Assembly: GCA_002699025.1 (NCBI GenBank)
Contig: PABA01000092.1
Span: 1-54,571, forward strand
From: Sandaracinus sp.
Lineage (GTDB): Bacteria > Myxococcota_A > Polyangia > Polyangiales > Houyiibacteriaceae
Reading direction: 5' to 3'
Length of the DNA: 54,571 bases
Below are positions 23,906 through 32,539 of this stretch, piece by piece. Position 1 is the first letter of the stretch. Each line of letters begins with the position of its first letter. A program made the translations under genes and the position numbers. The notes below the pieces were generated by a model. That model saw only the letters and a list, made by a program, of their open reading frames with translations. It was not told the origin of the DNA and ran no database searches.

Positions 23906-25942
23906 CTACGACTGGCGGCGGGCCTTGACGATCGCCTTGAGCTGCTCTCTCGCCGTGATGTAGGCCGCGATTCGCGCGAGCACCTCCGCAGCCTCTTCCC
24001 ACTCGGGCGCTCTGCCGACTGGTACTCGGCCGAGCTCGACCCGACCGCCGCCAACGAGATCGGGGACGGACTCGGACACGTGGCCCAGCACTTCCGAGAT
24101 CTTCACTCCGCCGCGACCGGCCGTCATCCGGCCGCTGTGGCGCAACCGCAGGAGATCGCCCTCTGCTTCGAGTGAGCGCCCGAGATCGGCCTGGAGATGA
24201 GACTCGAACCGGGCGTCGCGCGAGAGAGCCACGATCAGTTGCGAGCGCCCACGACGGTTTCCCCAATGTGGGTGTTCGATGGTTTTCTGACTCGCCATGA
24301 CCATCAACGCCATGACCCTCTCATCGCCAGACGGGTCGCGAATCAAGACGTCTCGATAGAACCCTGCCCAGGTACCGCCGCCTGCGTTGCCGGCGGCATG
24401 AAACCGAAGGCCCAAGTCCTCGAGGATCTCGACGCCGTGTTTGCGGAACGGGGCGACCCGTGGCCACGTCGCGTAGATGAGTGCGTCCTGAAGCTTCAGG
24501 ACCGGCCACCAGTGGCGTTGGTCGAGGTCGTCACCCACCACACCCCGCCAGCGAGCGTGGAGACGGGTGAGTCCCTCGCGAGATCGTGCAGCCTTCGGAA
24601 GCGGTGGGACCCCGGGGGTGCTGACGGCAGCTCTGGCGATTTCGAGCTCGGGTCGAGAGAGGACCTCTTCGTAGCTGGGGATGTCCTCGACCAAGGTGAG
24701 CTCCCCGCTCTCGCGAAGGAAAGACTGCGCTGCGTCACCGTTGGTGACCGTCACGAATCTCGCTCCCACGGTCTCGGCGTAGTCGGCGCCTTGCCGCAGC
24801 ACTTCTCGTGTCAGGGCGACGCCTGGGGCCTTGCACTCCACGATGAGGAGCGGAGCCAGGTCGTCCGCATCGACGGGCGCTTCGTCTCGGGGCCTCGAGT
24901 CGGCTTGGTCCTCCTCGACTACACCCACCAACCACGCCTGGCCCTCACGGAGCTCTTGGGTGGCAACGATGACCCCGTCGGAGGTCCGAACGCGCGCAGC
25001 CCTCTTCAGCACTTCCTCGACGATGCCCTCGACGAAGCTGCCGTCCGCGAGCTCGACCGCGACTCGAGCCCCCGTCTCGAGGGACGATAGGCGCGCGCGG
25101 TCGGCCACGCGACCGTCGGGGAGCTCGAGTCGAGGGGCGCTCTCCGCAGCTCGGTAGATTCCCTTCGCCCACTCGTCCGAGTCGGTCTCGGCGCGGACGA
25201 GCACGTCGGCGTGGCTGTCGACGTGGCGAACTAGGACCCAACCCGTGAAACCGTCGTGCGACAGGCCCCTCGTGACCCACGCCTCGGGACCCAGCAGCTC
25301 GAGCAGCTCGTCGACATCGGCAGTCAACTGGTCGCTGGCTGGGTCCGTGGGAGTGACCTGCGCCATGCCCAGCTCGCGGGCGATTCGCTGTTCTGCGGAC
25401 GTCACGCCACACCCGAGGAGCTGGAACACCAACTGCGGAGGCGCTTCTCGGAGGGCGTTGGCGCAGTCCCTGGCGACCAGCGAGAAGCTCAGGTCGCACC
25501 ACTCGAACCCAAGAGGCTCCAGCTCGACGTGCACACCATCGACCTCCGCGGTGAAGCGCTCCGGGATGGCGAGCACCTCGAGGGAGTCGAACCCCGAGAG
25601 CAGTTGCCGAATCCGAGTGGCGTCTCGCTCGTAGCTCGGGCGGTCATCGGGTCGCTGCTCGTCTCGAGCGGGTTCGTGGAGAGAAACGGTACCTATCCGG
25701 GCCCGGGGAAGCCGCACGATGACGTCGGCTCGGCGGCGGTCGGCCGTCCCCCGAGCGATAGGCTCTTCGGAGAGAACGTAGTCCCACGGGTATCCGTACT
25801 CCTCGACCAACGAGCGGATGACGTCCTGGCGAACCAGCTCCTCAGGCCGAGCCAGAACGAGTTGGCCTCGAGCGTAGCCGAGCAGCCGCCGGCCCGACGG
25901 AGTCTGGAACGTTCTATGCCGGTAGGACTTCAGCCGCTTCAT
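23906..25942 (-). CDS. HsdR-N-type PD-(D/E)XK nuclease protein with a large insert
   Basis: About 678 residues from ATG 25942 (an upstream GTG at 25978 is possible). The start, MKRLKSYRHRTFQTPSGRRL followed by LVLARPEELVRQDVIRSLVEEYGYPWDYV, is typical of proteins with the type I restriction HSDR_N fold. The catalytic Asp is likely Asp73 in DRRRADVIV. The Glu-x-Lys (LLIVECKAP, Glu369/Lys371) comes about 295 residues later instead of the usual 20-40, so an extra domain (residues about 85-360) is inserted in the nuclease core. A further 270-residue C-terminal region follows. There is no helicase motif and no hsdM or hsdS neighbour. Likely a stand-alone defence nuclease next to BREX; inference. 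Confidence 0.72.
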   Translation of the reverse strand: MKRLKSYRHRTFQTPSGRRLLGYARGQLVLARPEELVRQDVIRSLVEEYGYPWDYVLSEEPIARGTADRRRADVIVRLPRARIGTVSLHEPARDEQRPDDRPSYERDATRIRQLLSGFDSLEVLAIPERFTAEVDGVHVELEPLGFEWCDLSFSLVARDCANALREAPPQLVFQLLGCGVTSAEQRIARELGMAQVTPTDPASDQLTADVDELLELLGPEAWVTRGLSHDGFTGWVLVRHVDSHADVLVRAETDSDEWAKGIYRAAESAPRLELPDGRVADRARLSSLETGARVAVELADGSFVEGIVEEVLKRAARVRTSDGVIVATQELREGQAWLVGVVEEDQADSRPRDEAPVDADDLAPLLIVECKAPGVALTREVLRQGADYAETVGARFVTVTNGDAAQSFLRESGELTLVEDIPSYEEVLSRPELEIARAAVSTPGVPPLPKAARSREGLTRLHARWRGVVGDDLDQRHWWPVLKLQDALIYATWPRVAPFRKHGVEILEDLGLRFHAAGNAGGGTWAGFYRDVLIRDPSGDERVMALMVMASQKTIEHPHWGNRRGRSQLIVALSRDARFESHLQADLGRSLEAEGDLLRLRHSGRMTAGRGGVKISEVLGHVSESVPDLVGGGRVELGRVPVGRAPEWEEAAEVLARIAAYITAREQLKAIVKARRQS

Positions 25943-26509
25943 GGCCGCGTTCTCGAGGAGGGGCTTGAAGGCGCACACGAGACCGTGGCGGTTCCCGCTG
26001 TTCGCCCTGTCGTACCAGCTGGTCTATCAAGCGGCCCGACAGCCAGTCGAGCGGGCTCCGCCGAGGTTCGGCCGTCCCGCCCCTCCGAATGGGACGAGCG
26101 GGATCGGGTCAGGACGACCGAGCTCTGCTGTCAGCTCTGGATTCTCGGGGAACTCGGTCTACTGTCCCAAGTGTCCCAAGTGTCCCAGGAAGAGAGAATA
26201 CCCCGTGTGCCGACTTCGAACTCCGAACTCTCAGCCGGGATACGGAGGCGTTGCCGTTCCCCCTCCGAGAGCCGTGGGACATCTGGGACATCTGGGGCGT
26301 GTTCGGCGCCGCTGTGGATGCCCCGCAGGCTCCTCCGCTGGGCTAGGAGGTCGGCGAACCACCCACCCGACCGAGCCCAGATGGCAGCGGTAGACGACGT
26401 GCTGAGGCATCACATCGGAGCGTCTGTTCGGTAGCCGAGGGACCGGCGACAGGAACGGGCGGCCTGCAGGTCGGCTGGGACGACGCTCCCATGGTCCGGC
26501 CCTCATGCA
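25943..26509. other. Intergenic with short iterated motifs
   Basis: 567 bp without a convincing gene. It holds the TGTCCCA repeats listed separately. It should contain the promoter of the HsdR-N-type gene, but no clear boxes were seen. Confidence 0.4.
26163..26298. repeat. Two oppositely oriented clusters of 9-bp TGTCCCA repeats
   Basis: Three head-to-tail 9-bp units TGTCCCAAG start at 26163, 26172 and 26181 (the last ends AGG). About 85 bp further on, two perfect units of TGGGACATC at 26275 and 26284, plus a degenerate third (TGGGGC), show the same core in inverted orientation. This gives an inverted array of phased 9-bp sites, as in iteron or operator clusters. Confidence 0.65.
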
Positions 26510-26975
26510 TCAGGACTCCATCGCTCGACCGCGCCTTGGAAGGGTGCGAGCAACCTCGGCATAGGCGAGGCGAACGCGGCTCTGTTGCCTGGCGCTTAGA
26601 TCCAGTACTCCGGATCGGTTTCCGCCGAGGTCGATGAACTCGAACTGGCTTACGCCCGAGGTTCGGCGTGCCGTCTTCACCGCCGCGGTCACTGCCCCAG
26701 TGCCGCCGAACACGCCGGCGATGAGCGCCGTTCCGCCGGCCATGCCAAACCCTCCGGCCGCGAGCGAGCCGCCGCCGAGCAGCGAGCCCCGCCGTGGTCG
26801 CGGCAGCACCGGAGAGCCCCATCACGCTCCCGAGAGCCCCGCCGATGGCGGGTGCTGCGATCCCCCCGGTGGCAGCGAGCGCGGCACCGCCGAGAACCGC
26901 CCCTCCGGCAACCAGCCCGACTCGCTTCAAGGACCTCGTGGGGGTAGTGCCAGCGGGTCTGCGCGTCGATCTCAT
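26510..26975 (-). pseudogene. Glycine-zipper membrane protein gene with a frameshift
   Basis: From ATG 26975 the minus strand reads a basic start, then a glycine-rich hydrophobic run (VGLVAGGAVLGGAALAATGG, then AIGGALGSVMGLSGAAATTAG). Near 26785-26795 the natural reading moves to another frame: LLGGGSLAAGGFGMAGGTAL, then a soluble tail (FEFIDLGGNRSGVLDLS and on) to the stop at 26510. Joined, it would be about 155 residues, with a glycine-zipper membrane hairpin and a small cytoplasmic domain. Either a recent frameshift or a sequencing error. The architecture recalls the glycine-zipper protein inside the BREX operon (33923-34429), though I see no direct sequence similarity. Confidence 0.55.
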
Positions 26976-26988
26976 ACCGCTAGTGCTA

Positions 26989-27002
26989 ACTAGCTAGCTA
27001 GT
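26989..27002. promoter_or_regulatory. Perfect 14-bp AT-rich palindrome upstream of the glycine-zipper gene
   Basis: ACTAGCTAGCTAGT is self-complementary and lies 14 nt upstream of the ATG at 26975. AT-rich palindromes are rare in this DNA. It could be an operator or the remains of an insertion site. Confidence 0.4.
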
Positions 27003-27163
27003 CGGTGACTTGCTGGACGAGGATGCCACCGTCTCGCCCCACTTCATGACCGTGGCATCGAGGAAGATGGGCTGGGCGTTGTGCTCGAAAGAGAGTGACT
27101 TCGTCAGGCTTGGCGGCGCGAAACGAACTCGGCACCGGCGACAGGCCACAGTGGCAGGAACCG

Positions 27164-29869
27164 TCACTCTTCACTGTCGTCGGGAACATCTTCGGGCTGG
27201 AGGTCCTCGCCTGCGGGTTCTGGCTCGTCGCCGGTCGAGCTCTCGTCTTCACGGTCTTCGGATGCGACCGGCTGCCATGGGCGCTCCGTCTCGGCCATGA
27301 CGTCATCCCACCATTTGGGCATTGGAGGCGCGCATGCCCTTTCTACTGCCCCCGCCAGACGTTGAACCGACTTCTCCAGGCTGCCCGCCATGCGTCTGTT
27401 GATGCGATGACGAGTTAGGGCACCCCAAACCATCTCGACCCACTCCTGGTCCTCGGCGAGGCGCCGGGCTCCGCCGTGTCCCCTCTCGGCCGCGTCGACG
27501 AAGGTCTCCCAAACTCGGCGAGCGGCATCCCAGGCGGGCTGAGCGACTTCGACATCCTGAAGCACTTGCTTGAGTTGCTTCCTCAGGTCGGAATCGTGGA
27601 ACGGCCCGTCAGGATCAAGGAGCAGCTCGCGTTGGCGCTCGTAAGTCGTGTCCTTGGTCGTGAGTATCGTTCCCGCTGGCAGCATCTCGACTAGGCGGGC
27701 TGCGGCTTGGGGCTTGAGAATCTCACGTAGCGCTACGATGCAGGACTGTTGGGCTGGGTAGTCGAGTCCACCGTGGGTTCGCTGCTCCACCTCGTCCCAT
27801 AGGCGTAGCGAGAACTTGGGGGCAGCCCTGGCCATCTTCTGTAGTACAGCCCACTCCGCTTCATGGGCTGACCCATAAATTCCCCCGAAGTTGGCGAAGC
27901 GAAGCAGGCCGCCAAGCGCCATCTGGAAGAGATGTTGATCGCGCAGGCTGTCCGGCTCCATTTCTAGGAGTTTCATCCGGGCCTCCGACACGAGGACCGC
28001 TCTCCCAAGTAGTCGATCTTGCTCTGCGCGGGGAATGACATCTGCTGCCTCGGAGACAAGCAGCGCGCGGAGCTGGATGAGGGCACTCTGCATGTCCTGG
28101 GCGCTAGCACGAGCTACGTTCCCGCGAACGTCAAGCAGGTCTTGTAGTCCCGCCGCGGAGCCGATGACGTCGCGGAGGAGTCGAACGAGCTGCTGACGAG
28201 GTGATAGGCGCCCTGTCAGCAACCATTCCACATGGGAGCGGACGTCTCGAACATCGCTTCCGATGCCTTGAGCAAGTGCGTAGGCTTCTCCGCCTTCGGC
28301 TGACTCGGCCCACGGAGCATCGGGAAACGCCTTCTCCCCGCCCTCCTCCTCTTTGCCTCCGCGTGGACCGGTTACCATCTGACGAAAAGCCCCCGTCTGG
28401 AGGTCCGTCATCACAAGTTCGTTGCGAGCTACGAAGCTGAGCGACCCTTGCGCCCGAAACTCTAGGAGTAAGAGCGACAAGAGCAGAGTGGCGCTCATTC
28501 CCCCCGGGGCTTTCGTGATACTGACTGGCCACGACACCACTTGCGTGATGAAGCGTTTGCGCTCTCGCGGGGAACCCGGAAGCGCGCTTTGAAGGTCAAG
28601 GAGAGATGTCTCCAAGCTGGGTGCCCCAAGTTGCGTGAGAATCTGTCGGTCGAGTTCAGCTAGCTCAGTCGGGTGCGGCTCCGGGACACCTAGCTGGAGA
28701 TCAAAGATCTTCTGCAACAACCATTGAGCGTCGTCTTCGTCGACCTCGATGCGCGAGTCGTCAATCGCATACAAGTAGGAGATGCCCGGTGCATCAACTA
28801 CTTCGCGCGTGTCCACCAGCATGCGGAGCACAGTTGCCTTGCTGCATCTCTCTAGGTCGTCCACGAAGATGATTAGGCGACGATCTGGGCCGAGGCTCTC
28901 TCGGATACGGTCGGCGAGTTCGGCTTGACTAATTGCCAAGCGGGATTCTACGGGAAGACGGAAGCCTGAGACCCAGGAGTTTCCTCCGAGAACCCCTCTC
29001 AACCAGTCTCTCAGAACCGTGCGCTGCCTCGCGAACAAGCCAGAGTGGATGCTCTGGTGCACCAGAGCGTCATCGACCGTCGCCATGAGTGCCGAGAAGA
29101 GGTCCTCGCGGTTCTCGTGATGCCATGGGTCGAACCGTGCGAACAGATGGCCCTCCTTCTCAAGTCGCTCGCGGAGCAGGTTCGCGACGCTGGTCTTGCC
29201 CATTCCCACCTTGGCGAGCAGAGCAACCCGCGGGCAGCGAATGGTGGTACTGGTCAGGTAGGCCGCACAGCGCGTGACGAGCGCATCCCTTTGAAACAGG
29301 TCTTGGTCGATCGAAGAAATCGGCATGTCGACGTTGCCGACAGCGACCTGACGGTCATTCTCGACGGCCAGCCTGCTTGCGCCCCAGAAGGTTGCGGCGA
29401 TGACTGCCACCACGGCCGGGAACCACGACCCGCCACCGCCAACGAGTAGCAAGTAAGCGCCGAGAAAGATTGCCGCCCAGGCTAGAGCGGCGAGAGTGCG
29501 TGCGGGAGAGCGGAGGCTTCGGAGCCACGCACGAAGGCTGGGTGTCCCAACGACTACCAGGGTGGCCGCCAGTCCCAACCAGCCGGCGACGGGCACCTCC
29601 TGAGAAGCCCATGTGCATGCGCGTTGCGTCATGCTGCCTATCGACGCACGGAAGGTTGGGTGCGCACGTAGCAGCGATTGCAGGAAGACGGTAAGCCCCG
29701 CGAGGATGGCTCCCGCACGCCAACTGCGTTCGAGCACGGCCCGTGCGATCCTCACGAGTTCGCCAGCCTGCAAGGCCAGCTTGGCGCGGGTCCGGACGAC
29801 AGTAGCCTTACCGTCCGTTGCTCCGGCTTCACGCTCCTTCTCTTCGTCTGCCGGTGCTTCTGTCGTCAT
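27164..29869 (-). CDS. KAP-family P-loop NTPase with N-terminal membrane segments
   Basis: A protein of 901 residues. The N-terminal 170 residues hold up to four membrane helices (about 52-66, 95-110, 127-143, 149-164). Then comes the KAP NTPase core: LLAKVGMGKTSVANLL (Walker A, about 219-226, with Ala in place of the first Gly), FARFDPWHHENREDLF, and RRLIIFVDDLERCSKATVLR (Walker B and the KAP Asp-Asp-Leu-Glu-Arg-Cys motif). KAP NTPases are membrane-associated and several work in phage defence. The ATG overlaps the brxHI stop (ATGA), so it is the last gene of the BREX transcript. It is less GC-rich than brxHI and was probably acquired separately. It is not one of the standard type 2 BREX genes. 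Confidence 0.85.
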   Translation of the reverse strand: MTTEAPADEEKEREAGATDGKATVVRTRAKLALQAGELVRIARAVLERSWRAGAILAGLTVFLQSLLRAHPTFRASIGSMTQRACTWASQEVPVAGWLGLAATLVVVGTPSLRAWLRSLRSPARTLAALAWAAIFLGAYLLLVGGGGSWFPAVVAVIAATFWGASRLAVENDRQVAVGNVDMPISSIDQDLFQRDALVTRCAAYLTSTTIRCPRVALLAKVGMGKTSVANLLRERLEKEGHLFARFDPWHHENREDLFSALMATVDDALVHQSIHSGLFARQRTVLRDWLRGVLGGNSWVSGFRLPVESRLAISQAELADRIRESLGPDRRLIIFVDDLERCSKATVLRMLVDTREVVDAPGISYLYAIDDSRIEVDEDDAQWLLQKIFDLQLGVPEPHPTELAELDRQILTQLGAPSLETSLLDLQSALPGSPRERKRFITQVVSWPVSITKAPGGMSATLLLSLLLLEFRAQGSLSFVARNELVMTDLQTGAFRQMVTGPRGGKEEEGGEKAFPDAPWAESAEGGEAYALAQGIGSDVRDVRSHVEWLLTGRLSPRQQLVRLLRDVIGSAAGLQDLLDVRGNVARASAQDMQSALIQLRALLVSEAADVIPRAEQDRLLGRAVLVSEARMKLLEMEPDSLRDQHLFQMALGGLLRFANFGGIYGSAHEAEWAVLQKMARAAPKFSLRLWDEVEQRTHGGLDYPAQQSCIVALREILKPQAAARLVEMLPAGTILTTKDTTYERQRELLLDPDGPFHDSDLRKQLKQVLQDVEVAQPAWDAARRVWETFVDAAERGHGGARRLAEDQEWVEMVWGALTRHRINRRMAGSLEKSVQRLAGAVERACAPPMPKWWDDVMAETERPWQPVASEDREDESSTGDEPEPAGEDLQPEDVPDDSEE

Positions 29870-32535
29870 TCGACGGGCCGGTTGTCAGAGAACGTACTCC
29901 TGAGCCGCCACAGCACTTCGACATCGAGCGCCGCGTACTCCACCTGGGCGGAGTCGAGAGGCCGCCGTCGCCAGTCCGACGTCTGGCACCGCTTGTCGAT
30001 CACCAGATCGAGCTCCCGCCGCACGACGGCGAGCAGGCTGTGCCCCGCTGCGAGGGGTCCGTACTTTCGGCGCGACACGGTCAGCGTGTCGTAGATGTTC
30101 TCGATGCCGATGCCGAGCTTGCCGAGGACGGTCTTCTCGAACTGGGCGTTGTGGATGACCTTCTCGACCTTGTCGGACTCGAGGACGGCGGCGAGGGGGG
30201 CGAGGTCGCCGACGGTGAAGGGGTCGATGAGGTAGTTGGTCTCGGGGGTGCCGACCTGAGCGAGGCAGAGGCTCTGGTCGGTCAGGGTGGTCTCGACGTC
30301 GAGGGCGATGAAGGGCTCGGCGTGGAGCTTGTCGGCGATGGCGGCGAGCTCGTCGGGGCTGCGGACCCACTGGATGGGGTTCCGGGGCTTGGCGTACTCG
30401 AACTTGGTCGCGGTTTCGTCGACGTGGGGGTCGAGGCCGAGGATGACGCGGGCGGTGGCGAGGTCGACGGTCTTCCGGACGAGGAGGTCTCTCGCGAGGT
30501 GGTCCGGGAGGCAGGGCTGGAACTTGGAGACGCGGCTCTTGGTGGCGTCGGGGGCGAAGCGGAGGGCGTCGCTCCACGTGGGGCTGTCGGCCTCGCGGAG
30601 CTTCTCCATCGCTTGCTTGATGGCGACGAGGCTCTTGCCGCCGTCCTTGGTGAAGGTGAGCGAGGTGTTGCGGCTGATGACGCGGCCGCCCACTTCGCGC
30701 TCGAGGAGGCGGGCTAGGAGGAGGTTCGCGGCGCCCCCGGCGAAGTTGTGCCACGTGATCTGCTCGTCGTTGTCGTGGACGAACTCGTCGCCGTCGCGGA
30801 GGAAGTAGAACTCGGCGCGGAGCTGGGCGATGACCTTCTCAGCGCGCGCGGACCACTCGGTGTCCACCTCGTCGTCGAGGAGGATGTCGCGCATGGTTTG
30901 GCAGAGCTCGTAGCTGAGGTGCCGCGGGCTACCCGACCAGCGGGCGGCCTTGCCGGAGTCGGCGGGCTTCACGACGCATCGCCCTCGTCGCCAATCGATG
31001 TCGAGGACGAGCCAGTTGCGGCCGCCGAGGGTGAACGAGCTGGGCTCGTCGTCCTCCTCGAGGGATGCGAGGAAGGTTGCGTCGATGGTGCCGATCTCCT
31101 GGCTGGCGTGCCGGACGGTGATGAGCCGCGGCGCCTCGAAGACCGCGTAGAGGGCGCGGAAGTTGGCGCGGCCGTAGCTCTTCTCGCCCTTCTCCCCGAG
31201 CCACAGGCGCCCTTCGTGGTCCGTGAGGATGTCCTTGTGGAGCATGTGGTCGAGGAGGGTCTGTCGCTCCTCGTAGGTGAGGTCCTCGAAGGGAGCGGCG
31301 CCCTCGAGCCAGCCCCACCAGTCTTCACGCCCTACGCCGCCGGACTGAACGGCGAGCGACATGATCTGGTGAGCAAGGATGTGGCTTGCGCGGCGCGAGG
31401 GGCGAACGGGCTCCACGAAGCCGCGTTGGCGAAGGCGCTCGATGGCGGCTGCCTGGAGGAGGCGCTGGTCCCGGGTCGTCAGGAACGTGCAGTTGGCCGG
31501 CCCCATCTCGGCGCGCCGACCGGTGCGTCCCATGCGCTGGAGGTAACTGGCGACCGACGGTGGAGCGTCGATCTGGAGGACGTGGTGGAGGTCACCGACG
31601 TCGATGCCGAGCTCGAGCGCGCTGGTGGCGACGATGACGCAGTTCTCGCCCTGGGCGAATGCGGTCTCGGCGTCCCGGCGGGCCGTGACGGAGAGCGAGC
31701 CGTGCGAGACGAAGGCCATCACGCCGAGCTCGAGGAGCTTGGCGCCCAGCTCTTCTGCGCCGCGGCGGGAGTCGACGAAGACGAGGCGCTTCTTGCCCCG
31801 GTGCATCGCTTCGATGACCTGAGCGGCGTTCTCGACCGTGGCGACGTAGTCCAGCCTCACGACCGGCTCTACCTTGGCGCCCCCGGGATCGATGACGCGG
31901 CCCAGTCGCTCGGAGCCTCCGCGCAGCCAAGTGAGGATCTCGCCGGGGTTCCCGACGGTGGCCGAGAGGCCGATGCGCTGGACCTCGCGCCCGGCGAACC
32001 TTGAGAGCCGCTCGAGCACCGAGGCCAGATGCGCGCCTCGGTCGTCGTCGGCGAAGGCGTGGACCTCGTCGATGACCACGGCCCGTAGGCCGGTGAAGAG
32101 CTCCCGCGCCGAGACGCGAGGGCTCATCATCATCGCCTCGAGCGACTCGGGCGTGGTGAGCAGGAAGTCCGTCGGCTCGGCGAGGAAGGTCTTCCGTGCG
32201 CTGTCTCCGACGTCGCCGTGCCACTTGAACGCGCGGCGGCCGAGGAGCCCCGCGTAGCGCTGGACGCGGTCCTCCTGGTTGTTGAGGAGGGCGCGAATGG
32301 GCGAGAGGTAGAGGACGGAAACAGGGGTCCAGTCCTCATCGTTCATCCGCGAGAGCAGCGGGAAGAAGGCGGCCTCGGTCTTTCCACCCGCCGTGGGAGC
32401 GAGGACCACGCAGTCGTCGCCCTCGAGGATGGCCTCGATGGTCTGTTCCTGGACGGGGCGGAGGCTCGAGAACCCGAGGGTGTTGACGATTTGGTACTGG
32501 AGCGCGCCGCTCAGCCGGTCGAATCCCCCCGCCAT
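29866..32535 (-). CDS. brxHI: BREX type 2 helicase BrxHI with a 3'-5' exonuclease domain
   Basis: A protein of 889 residues from ATG 32535, 4 nt after the brxD stop; the longer open frame upstream is a shadow of brxD. Superfamily 2, Lhr-like helicase: Q-motif region RPVQEQTIEAIL, Walker A LAPTAGGKTEAA (about 45-55), DEVH box (VVIDEVHAFADDDRG), motif VI QRMGRTGRRAEMG. The last 150 residues form an RNase D-like DEDD exonuclease: FIALDVETTLTD, VIHNAQFEKTVLG, QVEYAALDVEVLW. The usual second Asp position in the HNAQFE block is Gln, which I note as a possible difference. In BREX-2 this helicase is needed or supportive for phage exclusion; it probably remodels or degrades invading DNA intermediates. 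Confidence 0.9.
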   Translation of the reverse strand: MAGGFDRLSGALQYQIVNTLGFSSLRPVQEQTIEAILEGDDCVVLAPTAGGKTEAAFFPLLSRMNDEDWTPVSVLYLSPIRALLNNQEDRVQRYAGLLGRRAFKWHGDVGDSARKTFLAEPTDFLLTTPESLEAMMMSPRVSARELFTGLRAVVIDEVHAFADDDRGAHLASVLERLSRFAGREVQRIGLSATVGNPGEILTWLRGGSERLGRVIDPGGAKVEPVVRLDYVATVENAAQVIEAMHRGKKRLVFVDSRRGAEELGAKLLELGVMAFVSHGSLSVTARRDAETAFAQGENCVIVATSALELGIDVGDLHHVLQIDAPPSVASYLQRMGRTGRRAEMGPANCTFLTTRDQRLLQAAAIERLRQRGFVEPVRPSRRASHILAHQIMSLAVQSGGVGREDWWGWLEGAAPFEDLTYEERQTLLDHMLHKDILTDHEGRLWLGEKGEKSYGRANFRALYAVFEAPRLITVRHASQEIGTIDATFLASLEEDDEPSSFTLGGRNWLVLDIDWRRGRCVVKPADSGKAARWSGSPRHLSYELCQTMRDILLDDEVDTEWSARAEKVIAQLRAEFYFLRDGDEFVHDNDEQITWHNFAGGAANLLLARLLEREVGGRVISRNTSLTFTKDGGKSLVAIKQAMEKLREADSPTWSDALRFAPDATKSRVSKFQPCLPDHLARDLLVRKTVDLATARVILGLDPHVDETATKFEYAKPRNPIQWVRSPDELAAIADKLHAEPFIALDVETTLTDQSLCLAQVGTPETNYLIDPFTVGDLAPLAAVLESDKVEKVIHNAQFEKTVLGKLGIGIENIYDTLTVSRRKYGPLAAGHSLLAVVRRELDLVIDKRCQTSDWRRRPLDSAQVEYAALDVEVLWRLRSTFSDNRPVE

Positions 32536-32539
32536 CGTC

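Noticed and set aside
23906-25942. Complete type I restriction system
   Set aside because: No helicase motor in the protein and no hsdM or hsdS genes around it.
26163-26298. CRISPR-like array
   Set aside because: The units are only 9 bp, have no spacers and change orientation; no cas genes besides the lone Cas4-like nuclease, which sits in another context.
27003-27163. Possible remnant reading QPIFLDATVMKWGETVASS on the minus strand after the KAP gene
   Set aside because: Short, no start, no recognisable family; two frames look equally plausible, so coding cannot be supported.
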